A stretch of DNA of 64,000 bases from Belliella aquatica (GCF_014637795.1 NZ_BMFD01000001.1:160518-224517), one strand, 5' to 3'. Numbered from the stretch's first letter, positions 44,414 to 53,565 are shown. Made by a program: numbers and translations. Notes: a model not told the origin generated them from the letters alone.

Positions 44414-45292
44414 TCAATCGAGCTTCGTTTTCAAAAACACAGCAGCTTTGGAAATCAAATCCTGATTCACAGTTGGTGAAAACCCATGAGCACCATTTTG
44501 AATATACTCACGCAAAAATGGAACACGTGCAGCTTCTAATTTATTTTCCAGCAACTGACTTTGCTGAATAGGCACAACATTATCTGACGTCCCGTGAAAA
44601 AATACGGTCGGAACACTGCTTGAATTGATGAAATTGGTTGGGCTTGAATTCGCATAGCCCGAAGGATTACTCGTTGGTGTTCCTCCAATCAGCGCCTCTA
44701 ACAAAGCGGTAGTGAGAAAGTTGAACCCATAAAATGTAAGGAAATCTGTGGGTGGAAAAAAGGCCACCACTGCCTTCACCAAACCATCCGTATTGTTTTT
44801 GTAACTATGCAATAAGGCCAAATGCCCTCCTGCGCTGCCTCCTGCTAGGACCACATCAGAACCCACATCCCAGTCGGCTAGTCGGGATTTGACATACTCC
44901 ATCATGTTTTCAATGTCTTCTTCTTGATTTGGAAATTTATTGCTTCCTGTAGTGATGTTGTACAAGCGATAGTTGACGGAGACGAATGCATAATCTCCTA
45001 ATTCCGCTTCCAACCAGGGTTTGAATTGCCCAAATTCTGATTTATCTCCATCCGTCCACGCTCCACCATGAACCCAAATAAATAATTTTGTCTTATCAGT
45101 TGAGCGATTGGCAGGAAGATAAACATCTATTTTCTGTCTTGGATGGTTTCCATAAGCATCATCCATGATTTCCGCCGCTACGCTTGGGTCTAGGTTTAAA
45201 GGTACTTCTTCCTGCTCAGCACATCCTAACATCAAAAAAGTGAAAAGTAAAAAAATTAAGCCTCTTGAGAACATATTGGATATCTTTTGCAT
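44414..45292 (-). CDS. Alpha/beta hydrolase lipoprotein (carboxylesterase-like)
   Basis: A 292-residue lipoprotein esterase: signal MQKISNMFSRGLIFLLFTFL, lipobox LMLGC with Cys24, then a mature alpha/beta hydrolase. Motifs are VHGGAWTDG (oxyanion hole, about 74-82), GGSAGGHLALL (nucleophile Ser), and a C-terminal His in NGAHGFS, with an Asp in GTSDNVVP. The class is the BD-FAE/hormone-sensitive-lipase type. It probably works at the outer surface on an ester-linked substituent of carbohydrate; the substrate is unknown. It is convergent with the sigma operon, and its upstream side faces the repeat region before nth. Confidence 0.87.
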   Translation of the reverse strand: MQKISNMFSRGLIFLLFTFLMLGCAEQEEVPLNLDPSVAAEIMDDAYGNHPRQKIDVYLPANRSTDKTKLFIWVHGGAWTDGDKSEFGQFKPWLEAELGDYAFVSVNYRLYNITTGSNKFPNQEEDIENMMEYVKSRLADWDVGSDVVLAGGSAGGHLALLHSYKNNTDGLVKAVVAFFPPTDFLTFYGFNFLTTALLEALIGGTPTSNPSGYANSSPTNFINSSSVPTVFFHGTSDNVVPIQQSQLLENKLEAARVPFLREYIQNGAHGFSPTVNQDLISKAAVFLKTKLD

Positions 45293-45371
45293 TGCTAACC
45301 TGTTTTACAATTTCAAATTAAACGATCTCTTCTCGTTCTTGTTGTAATTTAATAAATATGTATTTCCATTT

Positions 45372-45500
45372 ATACACCAGTAACCATTTAAAATAATCTA
45401 AATCCTATATTTGGAATACATTGGACCGTTAGCCGTCGACGCTTGTGTGCCTAGTTGACAAATTATCCGCAAGATGATTTGTGCTAATATAATATGCTGA
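45372..45500 (+). repeat. Dispersed intergenic repeat, copy 2
   Basis: CACCAGTAACCATTTAAAAT with a TTTGGAATACATTGGACCGT middle and a TTATCCGCAAGATGATTTGT end. It is followed closely by copy 3, so copies 2 and 3 form a tandem pair in the 396-base gap before nth. Confidence 0.78.
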
Positions 45501-45531
45501 TGTCAATGAGAATAATTATAAAAAAAATTGG

Positions 45532-45680
45532 ATATCCGCTTTCTTACCAGTAGCCATTTATAATATTGTATGTAGTTCATTTCAATCAGCTGTGATCTCT
45601 TGACTATGGACTCTTTTGCGCCACGGCGTAGCTGGCGATTATTCACATATTGGTGTCATCTCGGATAATCATTTAAAAAA
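45532..45680 (+). repeat. Dispersed intergenic repeat, copy 3
   Basis: ATCCGCTTTCTTACCAGTAG then AGTTCATTTCAATCAGCTGT and TGCGCCACGGCGTAG. The last two segments are shared with copy 5 (59.4 kb), suggesting two subfamilies. It ends right before the nth start, so part of it may lie in the nth leader. Confidence 0.8.
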
Positions 45681-45688
45681 AAATAGAT

Positions 45689-46360
45689 ATGCTGAAAAAG
45701 GAAAGATATAAAACATTCATTGATCATTTTGAGGAAAACATGCCCGTTGCAGAAACGGAGTTGAGCTATGAAAACCCATTTCAATTGCTCGTTGCCGTTG
45801 TCCTCAGTGCCCAATGTACAGACAAGCGCGTCAATATAGTCACCAAAACACTTTTCCAACATTTCCCTACAGCGGAACATCTAGCTGCTACGACATTTGA
45901 TGAGCTATTTCCTTATATCAGAAGCATCTCCTATCCAAATAACAAAACGAAACACCTCATCGGATTGGGAAAAATGCTTGTCAATGACTTCAACAGCGAA
46001 GTTCCATCAACAGTTGAAGAATTGGTTAGACTGCCCGGAGTGGGCAGAAAAACTGCCAATGTCATCACCTCAGTAGTTTGGAATCAGCCCAACATGGCTG
46101 TGGATACGCATGTATTCCGCGTTTCCAAAAGATTAGGCTTGGTACCGCTCAATGCAAAAACCCCTCTTGAAGTTGAAAAACAATTGATCAAAAATATCCC
46201 TTCACAATATGTCCACAAAGCACATCATTGGTTGATTCTGCACGGCAGGTACGTTTGCTTGGCGCGTAGACCTAAGTGCGAAGAATGTACAATAACTCAT
46301 TTTTGCAGATATTTTGAGAAAGCCAACAAGGTCAAAGTGTCGACTTCTACACCAGAATAA
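45689..46360 (+). CDS. nth: Endonuclease III (base-excision DNA glycosylase)
   Basis: A 223-residue HhH-GPD enzyme that removes oxidised pyrimidines and nicks at abasic sites. Catalytic Lys121 is in LPGVGRKTANV and Asp139 in MAVDTHVFRV. The 4Fe-4S cluster is formed by C190, C197, C200 and C206 (C-x6-C-x2-C-x5-C). LSAQCTDKRVN marks the first helix-hairpin. It lies directly behind two dispersed repeat copies and 3 bases before the asparagine synthase gene, so it is the first gene of that group. Confidence 0.95.
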   Translation: MLKKERYKTFIDHFEENMPVAETELSYENPFQLLVAVVLSAQCTDKRVNIVTKTLFQHFPTAEHLAATTFDELFPYIRSISYPNNKTKHLIGLGKMLVNDFNSEVPSTVEELVRLPGVGRKTANVITSVVWNQPNMAVDTHVFRVSKRLGLVPLNAKTPLEVEKQLIKNIPSQYVHKAHHWLILHGRYVCLARRPKCEECTITHFCRYFEKANKVKVSTSTPE

Positions 46361-46363
46361 ACT

Positions 46364-48154
46364 ATGTGTGGAATCAATCTGATTATCAAGCCTGAGTGTG
46401 ATGGAAAAGAGGCAATCGAGAGAATGATGCTTTCTACAGCACACCGTGGTCCTGATTTTTCTGACTTCTGTAAAATCACTGATCAAGTTTGGATAGCAGG
46501 AAATCGGCTCAAAATTCTTGATCTCAGTGAGGCCTCTAATCAACCCATGTGGTCAGATGATCGTATGGCGGTCTTGGTTTGGAACGGAGCACTTTACAAT
46601 TATCAAGATCTAAGAAATCAATTACTAGACTTGGGCTACACTTTCAAAACGAATTCAGATTCTGAGGTTTTCTTACTTTGGCTCAAGCACTATGGTGAAG
46701 AAAAAATAACCGAGCTTCAAGGCATGTTTGCTTTCACTTTTATCAATTTAGCGAAAAAAGAAATCATTGTAGCGCGTGATCCGTCTGGTGAAAAACCACT
46801 TTATTTTTACCAAAACGATCAAAGCTGGCTTTTTTCATCTGAAGCAAGGGGAATTAATTCGGCTTTGATTTCTCAATCAAAAATCAATCAAGATCAATTT
46901 TTGCCATATTTCTATTCCAGACACTGCTTCCCGGATGCAAGTTTCTTCAAAGGAGTACATCAAGTACTGCCTGGCACAGGATATGTGATCGATTTTGAAG
47001 GAAATCTACTCAAAAATCTCAGTTGGACGCATCAGAAACTAGCAAACACCAGCCCTAACCAAGCTGAGTTTGAAAGCAGACTTAAGGATGCGGTCCTGAA
47101 AAATTTCCACACCGAAAGACCAGTGGGAGTGATCCTCAGCGGAGGTGCAGACAGCAGTTTACTCTACCAACTTTGGCTAGAAGAAACGGGGCAGCCTATG
47201 CCGACTTTCACGGTGGCATTTGACAAGAAGCTGCAAGGAAAATATGCTGATCCGACTTTTGCCCGGAAACTGACCAATAGATTTGAAGGCTATCATCATG
47301 AAATTTTGGTCACGCCAGAGAAGATTATGGAGAACTGGCAGGAATATATCAACACCCTGGACCAACCTATTGGCGACAGCGCTAGCATTCTAACTTGGCT
47401 GTTGGCCAAAGAAGCAAAAGAAGAGGTTCAAGTTTTGATCTCGGGCGCAGGGGCTGATGAACTTTTCGCAGGATACAACAGACATTTGGCCTTTTTGAAA
47501 TACCTTCAAAGACCAAAACTTTATAAAAATTTAAAAGGAATTACAGCAGGATTTCCGCTTCCAGCATCTCTAAAAAAATTCCTATCTGGAATTGATCAAG
47601 ATCCTCGAAGAACTTTTATAAACTTCAGTTCTCTACAAAATATCCCTGAAGAAGAATATTCAAAATTCTTAGCTTGGTATCCTGAAGAGGAATCAAATTT
47701 CCAAAATGCGCTGCACTTTGACAGAACATATTACCTCATCAATGATGTGCTCAAAATCCATGACAATGCCTGCATGGCGCACGGCATCGAAGGACGAGCC
47801 CCTTACCTAGACTTTGAATTGATTCAATGGACCAAGAGCTTTTCTGAGGCATCAAGCATTGCTTTTGCTGGAAAGAAGCTGATCAAAACCGCATTAGAAA
47901 ATCGGGGTTTGAAAAAGATCGCAAACAGGAAAAAGATCGGTTTTGGCCTTCCGCTCAAAGAATGGTTTTCAGAAAATCCAAAGTTTAGAAATTGGGTTTA
48001 TTCCGAAATCAAAAATATGCACGGCACTTGGGGGAGATATTTTCCACAAGCCATGCAGCCTTTAACGAAAGAACCTCAAAAAGCCTCAAAAGACCAGTTT
48101 CTATTGATTTGGAATATGTTTATCTTAGCATCCTGGCTGAAAAATAAGCAATGA
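46364..48154 (+). CDS. Asparagine synthase (glutamine-hydrolysing) family protein
   Basis: A 596-residue two-domain amidotransferase: Cys2 (MCGINLI) is the N-terminal nucleophile of the class II glutaminase; HRGPDF, and GEKPLYFYQ and SSEARGINSAL further on, belong to the same domain. The synthetase domain has the PP-loop VGVILSGGADSSLLY (about 252-266), ISGAGADELFAGYNRH and IEGRAPYLDFELI. In glycan-linked copies it often amidates a uronic-acid sugar rather than making free asparagine; the gene beside a GT favours this, but ordinary AsnB cannot be excluded. The ATGA overlap couples it to the GT. Confidence 0.87.
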   Translation: MCGINLIIKPECDGKEAIERMMLSTAHRGPDFSDFCKITDQVWIAGNRLKILDLSEASNQPMWSDDRMAVLVWNGALYNYQDLRNQLLDLGYTFKTNSDSEVFLLWLKHYGEEKITELQGMFAFTFINLAKKEIIVARDPSGEKPLYFYQNDQSWLFSSEARGINSALISQSKINQDQFLPYFYSRHCFPDASFFKGVHQVLPGTGYVIDFEGNLLKNLSWTHQKLANTSPNQAEFESRLKDAVLKNFHTERPVGVILSGGADSSLLYQLWLEETGQPMPTFTVAFDKKLQGKYADPTFARKLTNRFEGYHHEILVTPEKIMENWQEYINTLDQPIGDSASILTWLLAKEAKEEVQVLISGAGADELFAGYNRHLAFLKYLQRPKLYKNLKGITAGFPLPASLKKFLSGIDQDPRRTFINFSSLQNIPEEEYSKFLAWYPEEESNFQNALHFDRTYYLINDVLKIHDNACMAHGIEGRAPYLDFELIQWTKSFSEASSIAFAGKKLIKTALENRGLKKIANRKKIGFGLPLKEWFSENPKFRNWVYSEIKNMHGTWGRYFPQAMQPLTKEPQKASKDQFLLIWNMFILASWLKNKQ

Positions 48155-49371
48155 GAATCATCTATATCCATCAGTATTTTTTGACGCCCGAAGAAGGAGG
48201 CGCCATTCGCTCTTACCACCTTGCCAAAGGAATGGTAGAGGCTGGAATTGCTGTGGATATGATTACTACACACAATAAGCCTTATTATGACCTGAGAATT
48301 ATCGATGGGATTCATGTACACTATCTTCCCGTCGCTTACAGTCAAGAGTGGGGATTTGTGAAAAGGATCAAATCATTTATTCATTTTGTCCACTTGGCTA
48401 GAAAGTGGGTGGCCAAATTGCCGCGACCAGATTATTTGTACATTACCTCCACGCCACTGACAACCGGATTGATAGGGCTTTGGGCAAAGCGGAAGTTTGC
48501 GTTACCCTATATATTTGAGGTACGGGACCTTTGGCCTGATGCACCCATCCAAGTTGGGGCGATCAGAAATCCGATTCTGAAAAACATACTTTATGCACTA
48601 GAAAAGCGGATTTACAAACATGCATTGAAATGTATCGCCCTTTCTCCAGGTATAACAAATGAAATCAGAAAAAGGACCGAAACACCGATATCCATTATCC
48701 CCAACTTTGGAGACACAGCTTATTTTACTCCAGAGAAAAAAGACCCTCAATTATTACACAAACTCAAGCTCAAAGATAGTTTTACCATACTCTATGCAGG
48801 CGCAATCGGTCAAGTCAATGCTGTAGAGGAGTTGCTGGATATTGCAAAGCTTGCCATGGATAGAGGCAAAGATTACCAATTTCTCGTCATGGGAAAAGGA
48901 AGTCAACTGCCCAATGTGCTTCGAAAAGCTGAAAAGCTAGCTTTGAATAATTTCAGATTCTTTGATTTTGGCAACAAAGAAAAAGTGCGCTACTTGCTGA
49001 ACCTATCAGACATGGCTTTTATTTCCTTTGACCACCTGCCGGTATTGAAAACCAACAGCCCAAATAAGTTTTTTGATGCCTTGGCTGCCGGCAAAGCTAT
49101 TTTAGTCAATCATAAAGGCTGGGTATGTGAGCTTACCAAAAAATATGAACTCGGTATTTATCACAATCCGACCAAGCCTGAGCAAACACTAGATAAAATT
49201 GAAAAAATGCTTGAAAACGCTTCGGACCTCCCAAAATTTCAGCAAAACGCACGCAGCCTAGCCCTACAATTTTTTACAAAAGAAATGGCCGTAAAACGTG
49301 TATTAGCAGTTTTGGATTCAAAGAAATTTGGAAATGAATTTACTGACGAGGTTTATATCCTGACTGCCTAA
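48151..49371 (+). CDS. GT4 glycosyltransferase, WbuB-like
   Basis: A 406-residue GT-B enzyme of the WbuB-like group (N-acetylfucosamine transferases of O-antigen loci). Typical start RIIYIHQYFLTPEEGGAIRS (2-21) and a long acceptor domain with ITSTPLTTGLIGLWAKRK and FEVRDLWPDAPI; the donor domain has LYAGAIGQVNAVEE (about 216-229), DFGNKEKVRYLLN, MAFISFDHLP and FFDALAAGKAILVNHKG. Coupled to the asparagine-synthase-like gene by a 4-base overlap. It overlaps the convergent gldB gene by 32 bases at the end. Confidence 0.88.
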   Translation: MRIIYIHQYFLTPEEGGAIRSYHLAKGMVEAGIAVDMITTHNKPYYDLRIIDGIHVHYLPVAYSQEWGFVKRIKSFIHFVHLARKWVAKLPRPDYLYITSTPLTTGLIGLWAKRKFALPYIFEVRDLWPDAPIQVGAIRNPILKNILYALEKRIYKHALKCIALSPGITNEIRKRTETPISIIPNFGDTAYFTPEKKDPQLLHKLKLKDSFTILYAGAIGQVNAVEELLDIAKLAMDRGKDYQFLVMGKGSQLPNVLRKAEKLALNNFRFFDFGNKEKVRYLLNLSDMAFISFDHLPVLKTNSPNKFFDALAAGKAILVNHKGWVCELTKKYELGIYHNPTKPEQTLDKIEKMLENASDLPKFQQNARSLALQFFTKEMAVKRVLAVLDSKKFGNEFTDEVYILTA

Positions 49372-50350
49372 ATAATTTTTCAACATCTTCCATTTCCATC
49401 AATTCATCCAATGAAATGTCATTATTGAATCGGTAATCGTCTACAATATTCCACCCAAGCCACCTGCCAACTCTGCCCGGCGCATCTTGACTGATTACAT
49501 CTGTTGCAGGTGCCTCACCCGTATATTTTCGGATCTCAAAAGGGTTCGTTTCATAAAGCAAATCATTCTCTATAAAATGTGACCAAATGAATTCTTCATT
49601 GGCGAAACAAGCTACCACTTCCTCAGAGGTATATCCAATGATAAAATCATCTGCTGTGCAAGGCAAAATACTTTTTGTAAAATGATAGGCTTTTCCATAA
49701 AAAATCATCTCTGCCAGCAGAGTGTTTTGCTTGGGGTCTACCTTGTTGTATTTGGAAGAAATGGCTGTCACCACCATGGGAACTATATATTCTCGATCAT
49801 ACCGATCTGAAATATATCTCGGCAAATCTGTCGGTTGAAATTCATGCTCTTTGGGTAAAAAATAATCTAGTCCAATCACAATCATCTCATCGCTGATGTA
49901 AAGGTCATTGCTAAACCCAGTCAGAAATGTATATACCTTCGGTGTATTGAAATCAGGAAAATGATACTTGATGTAAGCAAATGCATGACTCAAATCCTGA
50001 TCTAATTGATTTAGATCAGGATAGTTTTCTTGAACCTCTGCATAAAGTTCCTGCATTAAAGTGTCCTGATTGATGAACATCAATTCTTGAGCAAGCTGCT
50101 CTTTGGATTCGTAAAGTTCTACTTCCAAGTAATCTTTGGCAAAATCAGGATATTCTTCAAGGAGAAACAAAAACTCTTCCTCAGTAGAGGCGGTATAAAA
50201 TTGCTTTTCCAATCTCACGATTGATAAGTCGATGGGAACATCAAGAATTTTTTCATCTAGTTCACATTTTTCTTGAGTATTACCACAAGATGATAGCAGA
50301 AACAAACCGCAAGATAGGGTAAGAATAAAATGTAAAGATTTGGTGTTCAT
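49340..50350 (-). CDS. gldB: Gliding motility lipoprotein GldB
   Basis: A 336-residue lipoprotein, signal MNTKSLHFILTLSCGLFLLS with Cys22 in SSC. The GldB family pattern is recognisable in VRLEKQFYTAS, FLTGFSNDLYISDEMIVIGLDYFL (about 141-164), PRYISDRYDREYIVPMVVTAI and ELIAEMIFYGKAYHF-like regions, with the conserved Asp/Tyr-rich spacing. It is needed for gliding and the type 9 secretion apparatus in Bacteroidota. Its tail overlaps the tail of the WbuB-like GT gene by 32 bases. Confidence 0.92.
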   Translation of the reverse strand: MNTKSLHFILTLSCGLFLLSSCGNTQEKCELDEKILDVPIDLSIVRLEKQFYTASTEEEFLFLLEEYPDFAKDYLEVELYESKEQLAQELMFINQDTLMQELYAEVQENYPDLNQLDQDLSHAFAYIKYHFPDFNTPKVYTFLTGFSNDLYISDEMIVIGLDYFLPKEHEFQPTDLPRYISDRYDREYIVPMVVTAISSKYNKVDPKQNTLLAEMIFYGKAYHFTKSILPCTADDFIIGYTSEEVVACFANEEFIWSHFIENDLLYETNPFEIRKYTGEAPATDVISQDAPGRVGRWLGWNIVDDYRFNNDISLDELMEMEDVEKLFRQSGYKPRQ

Positions 50351-50439
50351 TTTAATCAGCTATTTAAACCCAAATGTAAGAGACAAATTACACAAAGTCA
50401 TAATTTTTGGCAGAGTAGGTATAAATTGCTTAAATAAAA

Positions 50440-50600
50440 CTGGTACATCCGCTTTCTATCAAGTAGCCACTTAAAACTATATCTGCTGCTCCTGTGGCCT
50501 TTCAACTGTTGACCGAGCACTTCGACAATTATCTGAAAGATTATTTGTAATAGAATCACATACTTGTGTCATAGAGAGAAAATATAATTATTATAAGATG
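50440..50600 (+). repeat. Dispersed intergenic repeat, copy 4
   Basis: ACATCCGCTTTCTATCAAGT and AACTGTTGACCGAGCACTTC, then GACAATTATCTGAAAGATTA and TTGTGTCATAGAGAG. The most complete 3' part of the family. It lies in the 459-base gap between gldB and the fasciclin genes. The rest of the gap (50601-50809) is AT-rich, with no ORF. Confidence 0.78.
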
Positions 50601-50809
50601 AATATGCTTATTTGTATTTAACTTTAGTATAACACCGCATAGAATCATTGCGAATAAAATATAATAAATAAACTTTTTTATACTATTCATTTACTTAATT
50701 AGGCATTTTAAATACAATTACCATATTTATTTGCGATAATAACTAACAAAACGAGTAGCGCCTAGGTTTATGTATTGTATTTTTAATTTTAACTAAACCA
50801 ACAAAAATT

Positions 50810-51775
50810 ATGAAAAAGAACAGTTTATTCAATTGGAATCTCAAGATTACTGCGGTTGCAATTGCATTGGGATTTGGTCTTGTCGCTTGTAATGATGACG
50901 ATGATACCCCAATGATCGAAACAAACACTATTGTAGACGTTGCCTCTGGAAATGCTAACTTCTCTACACTAGTAGCCGCAGTGGATAGAGCAGATTTAGT
51001 TGCTACTTTATCAAGCCCAGGTCCATTCACGGTATTCGCTCCTACAAACGAGGCTTTTGGAAGTTTCCTAGACGCTAATGGCTTAACTGCTGATCAATTA
51101 TTGGCAAATCCTGACCTCGCTGATATTCTTACTTACCATGTAGTTAGTGGTTCTGTAGGGTCAAGCGATGTAGCTGCCGGCAGAGTAAATACGGTTGAAG
51201 GTTCTCCTTTTTATGTAAGTGTTGATCCAGATCAAAGAATATGGATTAATGGATCCGCTGAGATTACACAAACAGATATCGCAGCTTCGAACGGTATCAT
51301 TCATGTGTTGGACAAAGTAATAGTAGCCCCAACGCAAAACATTGCTGAAATAGCTACTGGTTTTGCAAATTCTGATGAACCACAATTTACGCAATTAGTT
51401 GCTGCCTTGGTTAGAGCTGACCTGGTAGACGCATTCATGGGTGGAATCGATGACAATTTTACTGTATTCGCACCAACTGACGCTGCTTTTGAAGCGCTGT
51501 ATGACGCACTAGGTCCAGATGTTAATGGTATCGATGATATTGAAATTGGATTGTTAACAAATGTGCTTAGGTATCATGTGGTGCCAGAGACAAGGGCATT
51601 TTCTCAAGATTTAACTGAAGGTGCATCGCTTCCTACACTTTTAGCAGGCTCAAACTTGACTGTTGATTTGGCTAACCTGCAAATCAATGAATCTGGTCTA
51701 GTTACAAACCTTCTTAATGTACATGCAACAAATGGTGTGATACACGTAATTGACAGTGTATTATTACCAGAATAA
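50810..51775 (+). CDS. Lipoprotein with two fasciclin (FAS1) domains
   Basis: A 321-residue lipoprotein; the signal MKKNSLFNWNLKITAVAIAL is followed by VACNDDDD (Cys27 with acidic residues, as in outer-membrane-exposed Bacteroidota lipoproteins). Two FAS1 domains follow: the first with NANFSTLVAAVDRADLVATL, FTVFAPTNEAF (about 70-80) and ILTYHVVSG, the second with FTQLVAALVRADLVDAF and FTVFAPTDAAFEAL. FAS1 domains mediate adhesion or binding of carbohydrates. It is the first of two tandem fasciclin genes and has its own terminator. Confidence 0.92.
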   Translation: MKKNSLFNWNLKITAVAIALGFGLVACNDDDDTPMIETNTIVDVASGNANFSTLVAAVDRADLVATLSSPGPFTVFAPTNEAFGSFLDANGLTADQLLANPDLADILTYHVVSGSVGSSDVAAGRVNTVEGSPFYVSVDPDQRIWINGSAEITQTDIAASNGIIHVLDKVIVAPTQNIAEIATGFANSDEPQFTQLVAALVRADLVDAFMGGIDDNFTVFAPTDAAFEALYDALGPDVNGIDDIEIGLLTNVLRYHVVPETRAFSQDLTEGASLPTLLAGSNLTVDLANLQINESGLVTNLLNVHATNGVIHVIDSVLLPE

Positions 51776-51797
51776 TTTATTAAAAATAAGTTCTCAG

Positions 51798-51826
51798 AAA
51801 GGGTTGTCGATGGCAACCCTTTTTTT
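51798..51826 (+). terminator. Terminator between the two fasciclin genes
   Basis: AAAGGGTTG and CAACCCTTT around TCGATGG, then T-rich. It separates the genes into two transcripts or gives partial readthrough. Confidence 0.85.
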
Positions 51827-51913
51827 ATGCTCAATAAGTTCTAATTGAAAACTATTACTTGGTAACTTTGGTATAAATACTGCAGCAAGTTCAAAAGTTC
51901 GTTTATTTGAGTC

Positions 51914-53278
51914 ATGATGAAATTCCAACCCGCTTCCTTTTTCAAAAATATATTTCTGATATTGATTTTTCCAGTTGCGTTCATAGCTTGCAACGATGTA
52001 CATGATCTTCCTCCAAGCAATGAACAACTACTGATCGAAACAGCAGCTGAAAGAGAAAATTTATCTTTGTTTGTACAAGCAATCGATCATGCAGGCTTGA
52101 GACAAGCCCTTTCTGATCAAGGGCCTTTCACCATTTTTGCTCCTAATGATGAAGCCTTTCTAGAGACTTTACGCTTTTTGGGAGCCTCTTCTATTCAAAA
52201 TATACCAAGAGACAACCTAGCTGCGCTACTTGTTTACCATGTTATCCCCGGAAGAATCCTCTCCAACCAAATTCCAACAGGAGATGTCGAGACATTTTTG
52301 GAAAATATAGTCCTCAATATTAGCAGAACAGGAGGAAATATTGTTTTAAATGATTCTGTAAGAGTTATCACCAGAAACATCGAGGCAAGAAATGGGATGA
52401 TTCACGAAATTGACAAAGTTCTTTTTCCACCATCCAATTCCATATTAGATGTGATAGAAAACAATGGCTTCTCTAGTTTACTCAATGCCATATTCCAAGC
52501 AGATCTTGATGAAGAATTAGCAAACGAAGGACCTTTCACACTTTTAGCTCCAAACAATACCGCTTTTACAAGATTTCTCAATGACAATGATTTGACTTCT
52601 GCTGAACTTTTAGCTTTGCCAAACTTGGGAGACATCCTTAAAACTCACCTCTTGGGAGGAATAATTCCTGCCGCGGGGCTAGAATCAGGAGCCTATATTT
52701 CTGCTACAGAAGACCCCATTTTCATCAGTATAGCACCAAATGGAGCCATATGGATCAATGGAAATACACGAGTAACTTCCACCAACATTGGTGCTGATAA
52801 TGGACTTGTACACGTCATTGATTATATCATCTTTTCCCCAACAAAACCCCTGTCTGAATTGATTTTGGAATTTACAACAGCTCAATCACCACAATTCATG
52901 CATTTGTATGCTGCCTTGGAAAAATCGGGATTGACAGCAAGTTTGAATCGAGGTTTTGAAGATAATGTGACGCTTTTCGCCCCAACTGATGAGGCCTTTG
53001 AAGCGCTTTTCGTCAAACTTGGAGTATCTGGACTTGATGACATCCCTGCAGAAACCTTAAGCCGAATCTTGCAATACAACTTATCCCCTCAAAGACTTTT
53101 CTCCCAAGACTTAAGGGAAGGCGCCACATTACCAACGCTAATCAGCGGACAAACACTCACCGTAAATTTAGCACAACTCCAAATCAATGAATCTGGCCTT
53201 ATTTCGGATTTCCTGAATATTCATGGCCAAAATGGTGTCCTCCACGGAATTAACAAAGTCCTGATCCCAGAAGATTAA
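51914..53278 (+). CDS. Lipoprotein with three fasciclin (FAS1) domains
   Basis: A 454-residue lipoprotein: signal MKFQPASFFKNIFLILIFPV with Cys26 or 27 in FIACNDV. Three FAS1 domains: NLSLFVQAIDHAGLRQAL with FTIFAPNDEAFLE, then FSSLLNAIFQADLDEEL with FTLLAPNNTAFTRF, then FMHLYAALEKSGLTASL with VTLFAPTDEAFEALF. The last domain of this gene and of the preceding gene end in closely similar sequences (LQINESGL in both), showing a recent shared origin. The genes differ by one domain, a sign of domain gain or loss after tandem duplication. Either of two adjacent ATG codons can be the start. Confidence 0.92.
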   Translation: MMKFQPASFFKNIFLILIFPVAFIACNDVHDLPPSNEQLLIETAAERENLSLFVQAIDHAGLRQALSDQGPFTIFAPNDEAFLETLRFLGASSIQNIPRDNLAALLVYHVIPGRILSNQIPTGDVETFLENIVLNISRTGGNIVLNDSVRVITRNIEARNGMIHEIDKVLFPPSNSILDVIENNGFSSLLNAIFQADLDEELANEGPFTLLAPNNTAFTRFLNDNDLTSAELLALPNLGDILKTHLLGGIIPAAGLESGAYISATEDPIFISIAPNGAIWINGNTRVTSTNIGADNGLVHVIDYIIFSPTKPLSELILEFTTAQSPQFMHLYAALEKSGLTASLNRGFEDNVTLFAPTDEAFEALFVKLGVSGLDDIPAETLSRILQYNLSPQRLFSQDLREGATLPTLISGQTLTVNLAQLQINESGLISDFLNIHGQNGVLHGINKVLIPED

Positions 53279-53295
53279 ACTATCGGAAATTTTTT

Positions 53296-53322
53296 TACCA
53301 CGGATAAACACAGATGAACACA
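53296..53322. repeat. CACAGATAAACAC-family arm (forward copy)
   Basis: ACCACGGATAAACACAGATGAACACAA, related to the arms at 2521 and 3066. Confidence 0.6.
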
Positions 53323-53405
53323 ATTATTCTCTGCGTTCCTCTGCGGTTAATAAAATTTTACCAAAGATGATCAGAGGAAATTCTGCACGCATAAAAACAA
53401 TTCAA

Positions 53406-53560
53406 AAAAACCGAGTCTTTTGTGTTTATCTGTGGTTAAATACTTTTTGATTCTGTCAAAAATATATGAAGGCGTAGTTACAAACTACGCCTAGTTGGTG
53501 CGCCATTCATAAAGAAAATCCAAAAACCGTGTCTTTTGTGTTTATCTGTGGTTAAATAAT
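53406..53560. repeat. Two direct copies of the inverted arm with a palindrome between
   Basis: AAAACCG(A/T)GTCTTTTGTG, followed by TTTATCTGTGGTTAAATA, occurs at 53407-53441 and 53523-53557. The segment between them carries the palindrome GGCGTAGTTACAAACTACGCC near 53471-53491. With the forward arm at 53296, this makes an inverted arrangement without a gene inside. Confidence 0.65.
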
Positions 53561-53565
53561 TCCTC

